Of a stretch of DNA of 64,000 bases, positions 9,124 to 17,567 are shown in pieces (position 1 is the first letter of the stretch; every line of letters begins with the position of its first letter). Under the pieces are notes generated by a model, which searched no databases, had not been told where the DNA came from, and saw only the letters and a list, made by a program, of their open reading frames with translations. This DNA is from Streptomyces antarcticus (GTDB lineage Bacteria > Actinomycetota > Actinomycetes > Streptomycetales > Streptomycetaceae). A program made the translations under genes and the position numbers. The stretch lies in assembly GCF_026627255.1 (NCBI RefSeq), contig NZ_JAPNLM010000012.1, positions 1 through 64,000 of the forward strand. Direction: 5' to 3'.

Positions 9124-9401
9124 AGTACCCGCTGCTCGCTTTGATCAAGCTGTACCAGTGGACGATCAGTCCGCTGCTCGGCCCGGTGTGCCGGTACTAC
9201 CCCTCGTGTTCGCACTACGGGTACGCGGCCATCGACCGGCATGGTGCGGTGAAGGGGACGGTCCTGACCGCCTGGCGGATCCTGCGGTGCAATCCGTGGT
9301 CCCCGGGCGGCGTGGACCACGTCCCACCCCGTAAACGCCCGCGTTGGCACGAGCAGCTGCGCAGTGCGTTGCGTAGATCTCGCAATGCTCAAGGAGCCTG
9401 A
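9120..9401 (+). CDS. yidD: Membrane protein insertion efficiency factor YidD
   Basis: 93-aa YidD-family protein, which assists YidC-dependent membrane insertion. It contains the signature LIKLYQWTISPLLGPVCRYY, then PSCSHYGYAAI, and the conserved RILRCNPWSPGGVDHVP. Overlaps rnpA by 4 bp and is followed after 3 bp by yidC, so all are co-translated. Confidence 0.96.
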   Translation: MKYPLLALIKLYQWTISPLLGPVCRYYPSCSHYGYAAIDRHGAVKGTVLTAWRILRCNPWSPGGVDHVPPRKRPRWHEQLRSALRRSRNAQGA

Positions 9402-9404
9402 TTA

Positions 9405-10508
9405 GTGGACACGATTGCCGGTCTGTTCAGCTTTATCACCACACCCGTCTCGTGGATCATCGTCCAGTTCCACAGCGTCTATGGCGCGGTCTTCGGACCG
9501 GACAGTGGGTGGGCCTGGGGCCTGTCCATCGTGTCCTTGGTGATCCTGATCCGTATCTGCCTGATCCCGCTCTTCGTGAAGCAGATCAAGGCGACGCGTG
9601 GCATGCAGGCGCTCCAGCCGAAGATGAAGGTGATCCAGGAGCGCTACAAGAACGACAAGCAGCGTCAGTCCGAAGAGATGATGAAGCTGTACAAGGAGAC
9701 GGGTACCAACCCGCTCTCCTCGTGCCTTCCCATCCTGGCGCAGTCGCCGTTCTTCTTCGCGCTTTACCACGTGCTCGCCAGCATCGCCAACGGCGACACC
9801 ATCGGCGTCATCAACAAGTCGCTGCTGGAGAGCGCCCGCCAGGCGCACATCTTCGGCGCCCCGCTGGCGGCCAAGTTCACGGACAGCGCCGAGAAGGTCG
9901 CCGGCCTGGACGCCTCGATCACCAACGTGCGCATCGTGACCGCCGTCATGATCGTCCTGATGTCGCTGTCGCAGTTCTACACGCAGCGCCAGCTGATGCA
10001 GAAGAACGTCGACCTGTCGGTCAAGACGCCGTTCATGCAGCAGCAGAAGATGCTGATGTACATCTTCCCGCTGATCTTCGCGGTCATGGGCATCAACTTC
10101 CCCGTCGGTGTCCTCGTCTACTGGCTCACCACGAACGTCTGGACCATGGGTCAGCAGATGTACGTGATCAACCAGAACCCGACGCCGGGCAGCATGGCGC
10201 AGGACCAGTACCTGACCCGTCTGCTGAAGCACATCAGCGCGAACGGTGACGTCAAGGGCCGTAGCAAGAAGAAGATCGTCGCGGGGATCGTGGCCAAGGG
10301 CCCGGACCGCAACGACAACGAGCGCAAGTTCATCAACGCGCTGACGAAGCAGGGCCTGGCCGCCCAGCCGGACGGTTCCGTGTCCAAGAGTGTCGAGGCC
10401 ACGGCAGACTCCGACGCGGCGAGCGGCGGTGCCGCGAAGCGGCAGCAGCCGAAGCGCCAGTCGAAATCGCAGCGCCAGACGCCCACCAAGCCCTCTCCCA
10501 AGAAGTAA
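9405..10508 (+). CDS. yidC: Membrane protein insertase YidC/Oxa1
   Basis: Inserts and folds integral membrane proteins, alone or with SecYEG. 367 aa. Starts GTG at 9405 behind AAGGAG (9391-9396). Five hydrophobic segments are visible: two near residues 5-60, one around 110-125 (SPFFFALYHVLASIA), and two at about 175-260. The positively charged loop between them (KQIKATRGMQALQPKMKVIQ) is typical. The C-terminal tail is long and basic (KRQQPKRQSKSQRQ), common in Gram-positive YidC and thought to touch the ribosome. Confidence 0.97.
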   Translation: MDTIAGLFSFITTPVSWIIVQFHSVYGAVFGPDSGWAWGLSIVSLVILIRICLIPLFVKQIKATRGMQALQPKMKVIQERYKNDKQRQSEEMMKLYKETGTNPLSSCLPILAQSPFFFALYHVLASIANGDTIGVINKSLLESARQAHIFGAPLAAKFTDSAEKVAGLDASITNVRIVTAVMIVLMSLSQFYTQRQLMQKNVDLSVKTPFMQQQKMLMYIFPLIFAVMGINFPVGVLVYWLTTNVWTMGQQMYVINQNPTPGSMAQDQYLTRLLKHISANGDVKGRSKKKIVAGIVAKGPDRNDNERKFINALTKQGLAAQPDGSVSKSVEATADSDAASGGAAKRQQPKRQSKSQRQTPTKPSPKK

Positions 10509-10523
10509 GAAGGAGTCCCTCCC

Positions 10524-11036
10524 GTGACGGAAGGCACCACCACCGCCGCCGCTGAGGGTGGCGACACCCTGACCCGCCTCGAGCAGGAGGGCGAGATCGC
10601 GGCCGACTACCTCGAGGGTCTCCTGGACATCGCCGACCTGGACGGGGACATCGACATGGACGTCGAGGCCGACCGGGCCGCGGTGTCGATCGTCAGCGAC
10701 TCGGCCACCGGCGACCTGCACAAGCTCGTGGGCCGCGAGGGTGAGGTCTTGGAGGCTCTCCAGGAACTGACGCGCCTTGCCGTGCACCGGGAGACCGGTG
10801 ACCGCAGCCGGCTGATGCTGGACATCGACGGCTTCCGCGCGAAGAAGCGCGAGGAGCTGGCGGCGCTGGGCGCCCAGGCCGCGCTGGACGTGAAGGCGTC
10901 CGGTGAGCCCCTGAAGCTGGCGCCCATGACCCCGTTCGAGCGGAAGGTCGTCCACGACGCGGTGGCGGCCGCCGGCCTGCGCAGCGAGTCCGAGGGCGAG
11001 GAGCCGCAGCGCTTCGTCGTGGTACTCCCCGCCTGA
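10524..11036 (+). CDS. jag: Jag family RNA-binding protein (KH and R3H)
   Basis: 170-aa protein of the Jag/SpoIIIJ-associated (KhpB) family, a single-stranded nucleic-acid-binding protein whose targets are not known here. A KH domain includes LVGREGEVLEALQELTRLA (about residues 68-86), and the C-terminal R3H domain carries PMTPFERKVVHDAVAAAGL (about 133-151). GTG start at 10524 behind AAGGAG. It directly follows yidC, as in most bacteria. Confidence 0.93.
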   Translation: MTEGTTTAAAEGGDTLTRLEQEGEIAADYLEGLLDIADLDGDIDMDVEADRAAVSIVSDSATGDLHKLVGREGEVLEALQELTRLAVHRETGDRSRLMLDIDGFRAKKREELAALGAQAALDVKASGEPLKLAPMTPFERKVVHDAVAAAGLRSESEGEEPQRFVVVLPA

Positions 11037-11052
11037 CCGGTAGCGCGAGTGT

Positions 11053-11083
11053 TCGGCCCCGTCTGTGTCGCAGGCGGGGCCGA
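11053..11083 (+). terminator. Hairpin terminator after jag
   Basis: TCGGCCCCG (11053-11061) and CGGGGCCGA (11075-11083) form a 9-bp stem 17 bp after the jag stop codon, followed by TGTTTGT. Confidence 0.8.
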
Positions 11084-11166
11084 TGTTTGTCAGCCTGGCA
11101 TGTGAATAACGCACCATCTTGAAGACGTGGTTCTTCAGAACCATGCGGTACGGAAGGACGGTCCCC

Positions 11167-11883
11167 GTGACGGAGGCAGCTGAGCTTCCCCCGGCGCCTG
11201 AAGAGGCGCGCGCGGTGTTCGGTGAGTTTTTCCCGGAAGCTGTGCGCTATGCGGAGCTGCTGGCCGATGCGGGTGTCAAGCGGGGCCTGATCGGGCCACG
11301 CGAGGTGCCGCGGCTGTGGGAGCGGCACCTGCTGAACTGCGCTGTGCTGTCGGAAGTGGTGCCACAGAACGTCACCGTGTGCGACGTGGGCTCGGGTGCC
11401 GGGCTGCCGGGCATCCCGCTGGCCCTGGTGCGGCGTGATCTCAAGATCACGCTGCTTGAGCCGCTGCTGCGGCGGACGACCTTCCTTCAGGAAGCCGTGG
11501 AGCTTCTCGGCCTCGACCACGTCACGGTGGTGCGCGGGCGGGCCGAGGAGGTCCTCGGCAAGCTGCAGCCGGTACACGTGGTGACGGCGCGCGCGGTCGC
11601 TCCGTTGGACCGGCTGGCCGGCTGGGGCGTACCCCTGCTGCGGCCCTACGGGGAGATGCTGGCGCTCAAGGGCGACACCGCCGACGAGGAGCTGGTGGCG
11701 GCGAAGGTCGCGCTGGCCAAGCTCGGTGTGGTGAAGACCTCGGTGCTCCAGGTGGGCGAGGGTGTCGTGGATCCGCTGTCGACGGTGGTGCGGGTCGAGG
11801 TCGGAGAGAGCCCCGGTGGGGTGAGGTTCGCGGCCAAGCGGGCTAAGGCCGCCCGGGTAGGGCGCGTCCGTCGTCGCCGTTGA
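11167..11883 (+). CDS. rsmG: 16S rRNA (guanine-527-N7) methyltransferase RsmG
   Basis: SAM-dependent methyltransferase of 16S rRNA G527; loss gives low-level streptomycin resistance in Streptomyces (family knowledge). 238 aa from the GTG at 11167, chosen because GGAAGG sits just upstream; an in-frame start at 11119 would add 16 unconserved residues. The SAM motif CDVGSGAGLPGIPLAL is at about residues 74-89. The C-terminus is a basic tail (KRAKAARVGRVRRRR). It lies between jag and parA as in other actinobacteria. Confidence 0.96.
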   Translation: MTEAAELPPAPEEARAVFGEFFPEAVRYAELLADAGVKRGLIGPREVPRLWERHLLNCAVLSEVVPQNVTVCDVGSGAGLPGIPLALVRRDLKITLLEPLLRRTTFLQEAVELLGLDHVTVVRGRAEEVLGKLQPVHVVTARAVAPLDRLAGWGVPLLRPYGEMLALKGDTADEELVAAKVALAKLGVVKTSVLQVGEGVVDPLSTVVRVEVGESPGGVRFAAKRAKAARVGRVRRRR

Positions 11884-11987
11884 CCAGGGTGCTCAAGGGG
11901 CTCGGCCGGGAAATTTTGCCGGTGTTGAGCCCTATAGGTATGGATTTCGGAGTGTCGTAGCAGCCTGAAGACTCCGTCCGGGCATCG

Positions 11988-12003
11988 TGTTTCACGTGAA
12001 ACG
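11988..12003. promoter_or_regulatory. parS: parS site
   Basis: TGTTTCACGTGAAACG, one mismatch from TGTTTCACGTGAAACA. ParB binding site in front of parA. Confidence 0.93.
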
Positions 12004-12148
12004 TCGCTCTCTGCTGCACGGAATCATCAGCCGCGGTCGGGCGGCTGCGGCCCCTCGCTCCCGCAAGGACGCGAGGGGGACGGAGTTGTCCACATCGGGG
12101 GATTCATCCACAGGAGTACGGGCCCCGCTGGTTCGCGACCCGGGTGAC

Positions 12149-13237
12149 ATGGGAGGCTCTGTGCATCGCGAGCCTGCTGCCGAGGAGAGTGACACCGTGC
12201 GGTCCGACGCCAACCTCGCGGGGCCGATGGCCGATCCGGTCCCCGGTCCCCGCTCTGAATCCGCGGGGGAGGATGTTTCACGTGAAACATCGCCTCCGCC
12301 CCTTGTAGACAACGACACCCCGATCGGCCGAGCCGCCCAGCTGGCGGTCGAGGCGATGGGGCGGGCCGGTGAGGGACTTCCCCGGCCCGACCAGACCCGG
12401 ATCATCGTGGTCGCCAACCAGAAGGGCGGGGTGGGCAAGACCACCACGACCGTCAACATGGCCGCCTCGCTGGCACTGCACGGTGCACGGGTCCTGGTGA
12501 TCGACCTCGACCCGCAGGGCAACGCGTCCACGGCGCTGGGCATCGATCACCACGCGGATGTGCCGTCGATCTACGACGTGCTCGTCGACAGCCGGCCGCT
12601 GCTCGAAGTGGTCCAGCCGGTGGCGGACGTGGAGGGCCTCTTCTGTGCTCCGGCCACGATCGACCTGGCGGGCGCCGAGATCGAGCTGGTATCGCTCGTG
12701 GCGCGTGAGAGCCGGCTTCAGCGGGCGATCCAGGCGTACGAGCAGCCGCTCGACTACATCCTGATCGACTGCCCGCCCTCGCTGGGTCTGCTGACCGTGA
12801 ACGCGCTGGTGGCAGGGGCGGAGGTGCTGATCCCGATCCAGTGTGAGTACTACGCGCTGGAGGGGCTGGGCCAGCTGCTGCGCAACGTCGACCTGGTGCG
12901 CGCCCACCTGAATCCGGCACTGCACGTCTCGACGATCCTGCTGACGATGTACGACGGCAGGACCCGGCTGGCCTCGCAGGTGGCGGAGGAGGTGCGCACC
13001 CACTTCGGCAAGGAGGTGCTGCGCACCAGCATCCCGCGGTCGGTGCGCATCTCCGAGGCACCGAGCTACGGGCAGACGGTTCTCACGTACGACCCGGGTT
13101 CCAGCGGCTCCCTCTCCTACTTGGAGGCGGCGCGCGAGGTGGCGTATCGCGGGGTTGGAATGCATTACGAAGCCCAGCCCGCCCACCTGGGCACGGGCAT
13201 GAAGAGCACGCAGAGTGTGGCGGAGGGGATCCAGTGA
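12149..13237 (+). CDS. parA: Chromosome partitioning ATPase ParA
   Basis: Walker-type ATPase that moves ParB-origin complexes. 362 aa from ATG 12149; a GTG at 12161 with GGGAGG 4 nt upstream is an equally good start. Frames extending back to 11987 run through a parS site and are not credible. The deviant Walker A KGGVGKTTTT is at about residues 93-102, and IDLDPQGNAS and LIDCPPSLG follow as in SojA/ParA. A parS site inside the N-terminal region is read as DVSRETS. Overlaps parB as GTGA. Confidence 0.96.
   Translation: MGGSVHREPAAEESDTVRSDANLAGPMADPVPGPRSESAGEDVSRETSPPPLVDNDTPIGRAAQLAVEAMGRAGEGLPRPDQTRIIVVANQKGGVGKTTTTVNMAASLALHGARVLVIDLDPQGNASTALGIDHHADVPSIYDVLVDSRPLLEVVQPVADVEGLFCAPATIDLAGAEIELVSLVARESRLQRAIQAYEQPLDYILIDCPPSLGLLTVNALVAGAEVLIPIQCEYYALEGLGQLLRNVDLVRAHLNPALHVSTILLTMYDGRTRLASQVAEEVRTHFGKEVLRTSIPRSVRISEAPSYGQTVLTYDPGSSGSLSYLEAAREVAYRGVGMHYEAQPAHLGTGMKSTQSVAEGIQ
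12274..12289. promoter_or_regulatory. parS: parS site inside parA
   Basis: Exact TGTTTCACGTGAAACA within the parA N-terminal coding region, encoding VSRET. Confidence 0.97.
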
Positions 13238-14322
13238 GTGAGCGACGTAGGGGTCTGGGACGGGGAATCGGTGCGCTGATCCCCGCGGCTCCGCAGGAGA
13301 AGACACCGCCGGTGATCGGCGCCGGGTCGACATCGCCGTCGGCGGTACCGGTGCTGACCTCGGAGCGCGGGATCGCTGCGGCGAAGCTCGCCGCGCTGCC
13401 GCAGGCCGATGTTTCACGTGAAACACCGCTCGCCATTGTTCCGGAGCAGGCGGATCCGGTGCCTCAGGAAGCCAACGCGGTGGCGGGAGCCACGTTCGCG
13501 GAGCTTCCGATGGACTCGATTACGCCGAACCCCCGGCAGCCGCGCGATGTGTTCGACGAGGACGCGCTCGCCGAGCTGGTGACCTCCATCCAGGAGGTGG
13601 GCCTGCTCCAGCCGGTGGTCGTGAGGCAGGCAGCTCCCGGTCGCTATGAGCTGATCATGGGCGAGCGGCGCTGGCGCGCCTGCCGCGAGGCCGGGTTGGA
13701 GAGCATTCCGGCGATCATCCGGGCCACGGATGACGAGAAGCTGCTGCTGGACGCGCTGCTGGAGAACCTGCACCGGGCGCAGCTGAATCCGCTGGAAGAG
13801 GCCGCGGCGTACGACCAGCTGCTCCGGGACTTCAACTGCACCCACGACCAGCTGGCCGACCGGATCGGGCGTTCCCGTCCGCAGGTGTCCAACACCCTGC
13901 GGCTGCTGAAGCTCCCGCCGTCGGTGCAGCGCAGGGTGGCCGCAGGCGTGCTGTCAGCGGGGCACGCGCGGGCCCTGCTGGCGGTGGACGACTCCGAAGT
14001 ACAGGACCGGCTGGCGCACCGGATCGTGGCCGAGGGGCTTTCGGTACGGGCGATTGAGGAGATCGTGACGCTGATGGCGTCGGAGCCTTTGAGCCCGGTC
14101 AAGCCGAAGGGACCGCGGGCCGGTACGCGGGTGGCTCCGGCGCTCAACGAGCTGGCGACGCGCCTGTCGGACCGGTTCGAGACGCGGGTGAAGGTCGACC
14201 TAGGGCAGAAGAAGGGCAAGATCACCGTCGAGTTCGCCTCGATGGAGGATCTGGAGCGGATCCTCGGAACGCTGGCACCGGGCGAGGGCCGGGTGCTGGA
14301 GCAGGGGACTTCCGGGGAGTGA
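13234..14322 (+). CDS. parB: Chromosome partitioning protein ParB
   Basis: CTPase-type clamp that binds parS and condenses the origin region. 362 aa, GTG start at 13234 overlapping the parA stop. It begins RRRGLGRGIGALIP, the ParA-interacting N-terminus. The ParB/Srx core spans about residues 88-180 with NPRQPR and GERRWRA (nucleotide-binding boxes), followed by the HTH (LADRIGRSRPQVSNTLRLLK). The dimerisation domain is C-terminal. Contains an exact parS site read as DVSRETP. Confidence 0.97.
   Translation: MSERRRGLGRGIGALIPAAPQEKTPPVIGAGSTSPSAVPVLTSERGIAAAKLAALPQADVSRETPLAIVPEQADPVPQEANAVAGATFAELPMDSITPNPRQPRDVFDEDALAELVTSIQEVGLLQPVVVRQAAPGRYELIMGERRWRACREAGLESIPAIIRATDDEKLLLDALLENLHRAQLNPLEEAAAYDQLLRDFNCTHDQLADRIGRSRPQVSNTLRLLKLPPSVQRRVAAGVLSAGHARALLAVDDSEVQDRLAHRIVAEGLSVRAIEEIVTLMASEPLSPVKPKGPRAGTRVAPALNELATRLSDRFETRVKVDLGQKKGKITVEFASMEDLERILGTLAPGEGRVLEQGTSGE
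13410..13425. promoter_or_regulatory. parS: parS site inside parB
   Basis: Exact TGTTTCACGTGAAACA inside the parB N-terminal coding region. Confidence 0.97.
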
Positions 14323-14335
14323 TCCCCCGGACACA

Positions 14336-14375
14336 GGGGCGGACCGCGCTGGTGGCAACCGGTGTGGTCCGCCCC
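14336..14375 (+). terminator. Hairpin terminator after parB
   Basis: GGGGCGGACC (14336-14345) and GGTCCGCCCC (14366-14375), a perfect 10-bp stem just beyond the parB stop. Confidence 0.8.
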
Positions 14376-14441
14376 TTCGCCGTGCCCGGCCCGGCGCGCT
14401 GACCTGTCGAAGAAGCAGGGGGCTGTGGATACGATGCGCTC

Positions 14442-15059
14442 ATGGGTCGTCGGCTGGTACCGCTCACGCTGGACAACCTCTCGGACCTGCCCCGGCGTTG
14501 CCGGTCCTGTGTGTTCTGGGAGCTGGATCCGGTCAGCGGGGAAGCCGCCGTCAAGGCGGGGACCGCGGCGCCGGAGAAGGAGGCCTGGATCTCGGCCGTC
14601 CTCCTGGAATGGGGATCGTGCGGCCGTGTGGTCTACGTGGACGAGGTCCCGGTGGGGTTCGTGCTGTACGCGCCGCCGGCGTACGTGCCGCGTGCCACGT
14701 CGTTCCCGACCAGTCCGGTCTCACCCGACGCCGTGCAGCTGATCACCTCGTGGATCATGCCGGGGTATCAAGGGCAGGGTCTGGGGCGGGTGATGGTCCA
14801 GACGGTGGCGAAGGATCTGCTGCGCCGGGGGTTCCGGGCGATCGAGGCTTTCGGGGACGCCCGGTGGGAGGGCCCGGCCTGCCTGCTGCCAGCGGACCAC
14901 CTGCTCGCGGTGGGCTTCAAGACCGTACGGCCCCATCCGGTGCATCCCCGGTTGCGGCTGGAGCTGCGCTCCACGCTGTCGTGGAAGGAAGACGTGGAGA
15001 TGGCGCTGGACCGGCTGCTCGGCGGGGCGCGCAAGGAGCCGGCCCTGCGCCCGCTGTGA
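14442..15059 (+). CDS. GNAT family N-acetyltransferase
   Basis: 205-aa protein with a GNAT fold: ITSWIMPGYQGQGLGRVMVQ holds the acetyl-CoA-binding Q/R-x-x-G-x-G motif (about residues 99-116). The N-terminus has the pattern CRSCVFWELDPVSG seen in a Streptomyces group encoded next to parB. The substrate is not known. It stands alone between two terminators and converges on trxA. Confidence 0.85.
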   Translation: MGRRLVPLTLDNLSDLPRRCRSCVFWELDPVSGEAAVKAGTAAPEKEAWISAVLLEWGSCGRVVYVDEVPVGFVLYAPPAYVPRATSFPTSPVSPDAVQLITSWIMPGYQGQGLGRVMVQTVAKDLLRRGFRAIEAFGDARWEGPACLLPADHLLAVGFKTVRPHPVHPRLRLELRSTLSWKEDVEMALDRLLGGARKEPALRPL

Positions 15060-15070
15060 TCCGGAAAGCG

Positions 15071-15101
15071 AAACGGGGCCACCCCAGGGGCGGCCCCGTT
15101 T
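15071..15101. terminator. Bidirectional hairpin between GNAT gene and trxA
   Basis: AAACGGGGCC (15071-15080) and GGCCCCGTTT (15092-15101), a perfect 10-bp stem between convergent genes. Its right arm runs into the adjacent parS site. Confidence 0.75.
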
Positions 15102-15112
15102 CACGTGAAACA
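15097..15112. promoter_or_regulatory. parS: parS site
   Basis: CGTTTCACGTGAAACA, one mismatch from consensus; its first five bases are also the last bases of the terminator stem. Confidence 0.93.
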
Positions 15113-15151
15113 TCGTGACCGTCAGGCGGTCTCGACTCAGACGGCCTTGAC

Positions 15152-15493
15152 TCAGGCGGTCTTGATCTCGACGAAGTCGGAGAGGTCGCGCAGGATGGCG
15201 GCCTTCGGCTTGGCTCCGACGATGGTCTTGGCGACCTCGCCACCCTGGTAGACGTTCAGGGTGGGGATGGACATGACGCCGTACTTGGCAGCCGTGGCCG
15301 GGTTCTCGTCGATGTTCAGCTTGACGATCTCGATCTGGTCACCGTACTCGGCGGCGATGGCCTCGAGGGACGGCGCGATCTGACGGCACGGTCCGCACCA
15401 GGCGGCCCAGAAGTCCACCAGTACGGGCTTGTCGCTCTTGAGGACCTCGGCGTCGAAGTCAGCGTCGGTCACGTTCTTGAGGGTGCCGGCCAC
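15152..15493 (-). CDS. trxA: Thioredoxin
   Basis: Small dithiol oxidoreductase that reduces cytoplasmic disulfides. 113 aa from the GTG at 15493, chosen because AAGGAGG lies 6 nt upstream. Catalytic WCGPC at residues 32-36, cis-proline segment SIPTLNVYQGG near residue 75. Its gene follows trxB by about 50 bp on the same strand, the usual TrxB-TrxA pair. Confidence 0.97.
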   Translation of the reverse strand: MAGTLKNVTDADFDAEVLKSDKPVLVDFWAAWCGPCRQIAPSLEAIAAEYGDQIEIVKLNIDENPATAAKYGVMSIPTLNVYQGGEVAKTIVGAKPKAAILRDLSDFVEIKTA

Positions 15494-15546
15494 AGCGGCC
15501 TCCTTCTTCATTCCTGCGGGGTGTGGGGTGGGGGCTGGTACGGGTG

Positions 15547-16506
15547 TCAGACCGTTGCGTGCGCCTTCTCGGCGTCCGCGAGGGCGGCGAGGAAGCGCTC
15601 GGCGTCGAGAGCGGCGGAACAGCCGGTGCCGGCGGCCGTGATGGCCTGACGGTAAGTGTGGTCCACGACGTCGCCGGCACCGAAGACGCCGGTGACGTTC
15701 GTCCGCGTGGACGGGGCGGTGACCTTGAGGTAGCCCTCGTCGTCGAGCTCCAGCTGGTCCTTGAACAGCTCGGTGCGCGGGTCGTGGCCGACGGCGATGA
15801 AGAGGCCGGTCACGGGCAGCTCGGAGGTCTCACCGGTCTTGGTGTTGCGCAGGGTGAGGCCGGAGAGCTTCTGCTCGCCGTGGATCTCGGCCACCTCGCT
15901 GTCCCAGGCGAACTTGATCTTAGGGTCGGCGAAGGCCCGGTCCTGCATGGCCTTCGAGGCGCGCAGGCTGTCGCGGCGGTGGACGATCGTGACGGACTTG
16001 GCGAACCGGGAGAGGAAGGTCGCTTCCTCGATCGCGGTGTCGCCGCCGCCGACGACGGCGATGTCGTGGTCCTTGAAGAAGAACCCGTCGCACGTGGCGC
16101 ACCAGGACACGCCGCGTCCGGAGAGCGCGTCCTCGTTGGGAAGGCCGAGCTTGCGGTGCTGCGAACCGGTGGTGACGATGACGGCCTTGGCGCGGTGCAC
16201 GGTGCCGGCGGTGTCGGTGACGGTCTTGATCTCACCGGCGAGGTCCACGGACACGATGTCGTCCGGGACCAGTTCGGCGCCGAAGCGCTCGGCCTGGCCG
16301 CGCATGTTGTCCATCAGATCCGGCCCCATGATGCCGTCCTGGAAGCCGGGGAAGTTCTCCACCTCGGTGGTGTTCATCAGGGCGCCACCGGCGGTGACCG
16401 CGCCTTCGAAGACAAGGGGCTTGAGCGAAGCGCGTGCGGTGTACAGGGCAGCCGTGTAACCGGCCGGCCCGGATCCGATGATGATCACGTTTCGAACGTC
16501 GCTCAC
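15547..16506 (-). CDS. trxB: Thioredoxin reductase
   Basis: FAD enzyme that reduces thioredoxin with NADPH. 319 aa. FAD motif IIIGSGPAGYTAA at residues 8-20, redox motif CATC at 136-139, NADPH motif VVGGGDTAIEEA, and the C-terminal FAD motif GVFGAGDVVD. GTG start at 16506. Likely co-transcribed with trxA. Confidence 0.97.
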   Translation of the reverse strand: MSDVRNVIIIGSGPAGYTAALYTARASLKPLVFEGAVTAGGALMNTTEVENFPGFQDGIMGPDLMDNMRGQAERFGAELVPDDIVSVDLAGEIKTVTDTAGTVHRAKAVIVTTGSQHRKLGLPNEDALSGRGVSWCATCDGFFFKDHDIAVVGGGDTAIEEATFLSRFAKSVTIVHRRDSLRASKAMQDRAFADPKIKFAWDSEVAEIHGEQKLSGLTLRNTKTGETSELPVTGLFIAVGHDPRTELFKDQLELDDEGYLKVTAPSTRTNVTGVFGAGDVVDHTYRQAITAAGTGCSAALDAERFLAALADAEKAHATV

Positions 16507-16625
16507 GGGTTTCTTCCTCGTCTCTGCGGACTGCTTTTGCCTACCGGGGGCCGGTGCGGACTCTCACCCCACCCAACGGATCCTAAGGCGCATGCATTCC
16601 CCGGCCGTGCCGCGATCCCGCGGTG

Positions 16626-17567
16626 TCAGTTTCGCGGGTAGGTGCTCGACATCAGGAGCTTCCCGGGGGCGGTCTGTCCGGCGGACTCGCAGGCGGTTTC
16701 GACGAGGTAGGCGTCGACGCGGGTGGCGTCGCCCGGGTGCGGGAGGACCAGGAGGTAGACCGGTGCCCCCCGGTAGCTGCCGCGCTCGGCTGCGAGCGGA
16801 GTGTCGGGGCGGCCGGTGCCGTTCTGGACACACGCGGGGACGGTGGCGGCCACGCGGTCACCGCTGCCCGCGACCCCGGGGCCCGGAGAGGTGTTCTCCA
16901 TCCCGTAGGTGTTGTTCTGCTCCTGTGGGGCCGTCTTGGCGCCCGGGCCGGAGGCCAGGAGCTGGCGGACGCTGTCCGGGAGGCCTTGGACGGTGTAGGT
17001 CCCGTCCTCCGCGGGGGCCTGAGCCGTCGAGGACGCCGCGTCGCCGCGGGCGGCGGTGCTCTGTGCGGGCGGGCCCGACAGATCGGCGAACAGGAAGATT
17101 CCGAGGGCGCACGCGGCCGCTCCGGCCAGGCCCGTGATGACGGCGATCCGGCGACGGGCGCGGCGGCGGCCGGGGCCGCTTGAGCCGACCGGGTGACCGG
17201 AGGGTCGACGGGCCCCCGTCGCGGGGGTCGTGCCGGTCGGTGTTTCACGTGGAACACCGCCGTCCACGGAGTCGGTCCGGGTCACGGCGGAGGAGGGGAC
17301 CGGTGGCTTCGCGGCATCGAGGAGTGCCTCGGCGGCGAGGGCGGCGTCGATGCGTCCGGCGATGTCTACGGGCATCCGGGCGGGGCCGGGGAGGGTGCCG
17401 AGCAGGCCGCGGATCTCGTCCAGGGAAGTGCGCACATCCGCACACAGGGAGCAGTCGCCGAGATGCCGGCGGACCTCGGTGGTGCGCGAGGGAGAGAGAA
17501 GTCCTTCAGCCAGGTCGGAGATCTCCGAGACGTCCGGGTGCCTGGTCGTGCCGTTCGTGGGGCTCAC
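16626..17567 (-). CDS. Membrane anti-sigma factor for SigM
   Basis: 313-aa protein with an N-terminal zinc-binding anti-sigma motif, H35-x3-C39-x2-C42 (HLGDCSLC), a basic segment then one transmembrane helix (about 137-160, AVITGLAGAAACALGIFLFA), and an extracytoplasmic domain of about 150 residues. It should hold SigM inactive. GTG start overlaps the sigM stop (GTGA). It corresponds in position to the SigM-RsmA pair of other streptomycetes; the exact name is inferred from that. A parS-like site lies within it. Confidence 0.88.
   Translation of the reverse strand: MSPTNGTTRHPDVSEISDLAEGLLSPSRTTEVRRHLGDCSLCADVRTSLDEIRGLLGTLPGPARMPVDIAGRIDAALAAEALLDAAKPPVPSSAVTRTDSVDGGVPRETPTGTTPATGARRPSGHPVGSSGPGRRRARRRIAVITGLAGAAACALGIFLFADLSGPPAQSTAARGDAASSTAQAPAEDGTYTVQGLPDSVRQLLASGPGAKTAPQEQNNTYGMENTSPGPGVAGSGDRVAATVPACVQNGTGRPDTPLAAERGSYRGAPVYLLVLPHPGDATRVDAYLVETACESAGQTAPGKLLMSSTYPRN
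17241..17256. promoter_or_regulatory. parS: Degenerate parS site
   Basis: TGTTTCACGTGGAACA, one mismatch inside the palindrome, within the anti-sigma gene (read as VPRET on the minus strand). Confidence 0.75.

Noticed and set aside
9402..11144. Long minus-strand open frame over yidC-jag
   Set aside because: A shadow of the yidC and jag codons in GC-rich DNA; no start signal or family motif.
11987..12148. N-terminal extension of ParA back to 11987
   Set aside because: Its first codons are the parS site itself and no ribosome site precedes it; ATG 12149 or GTG 12161 fit better.
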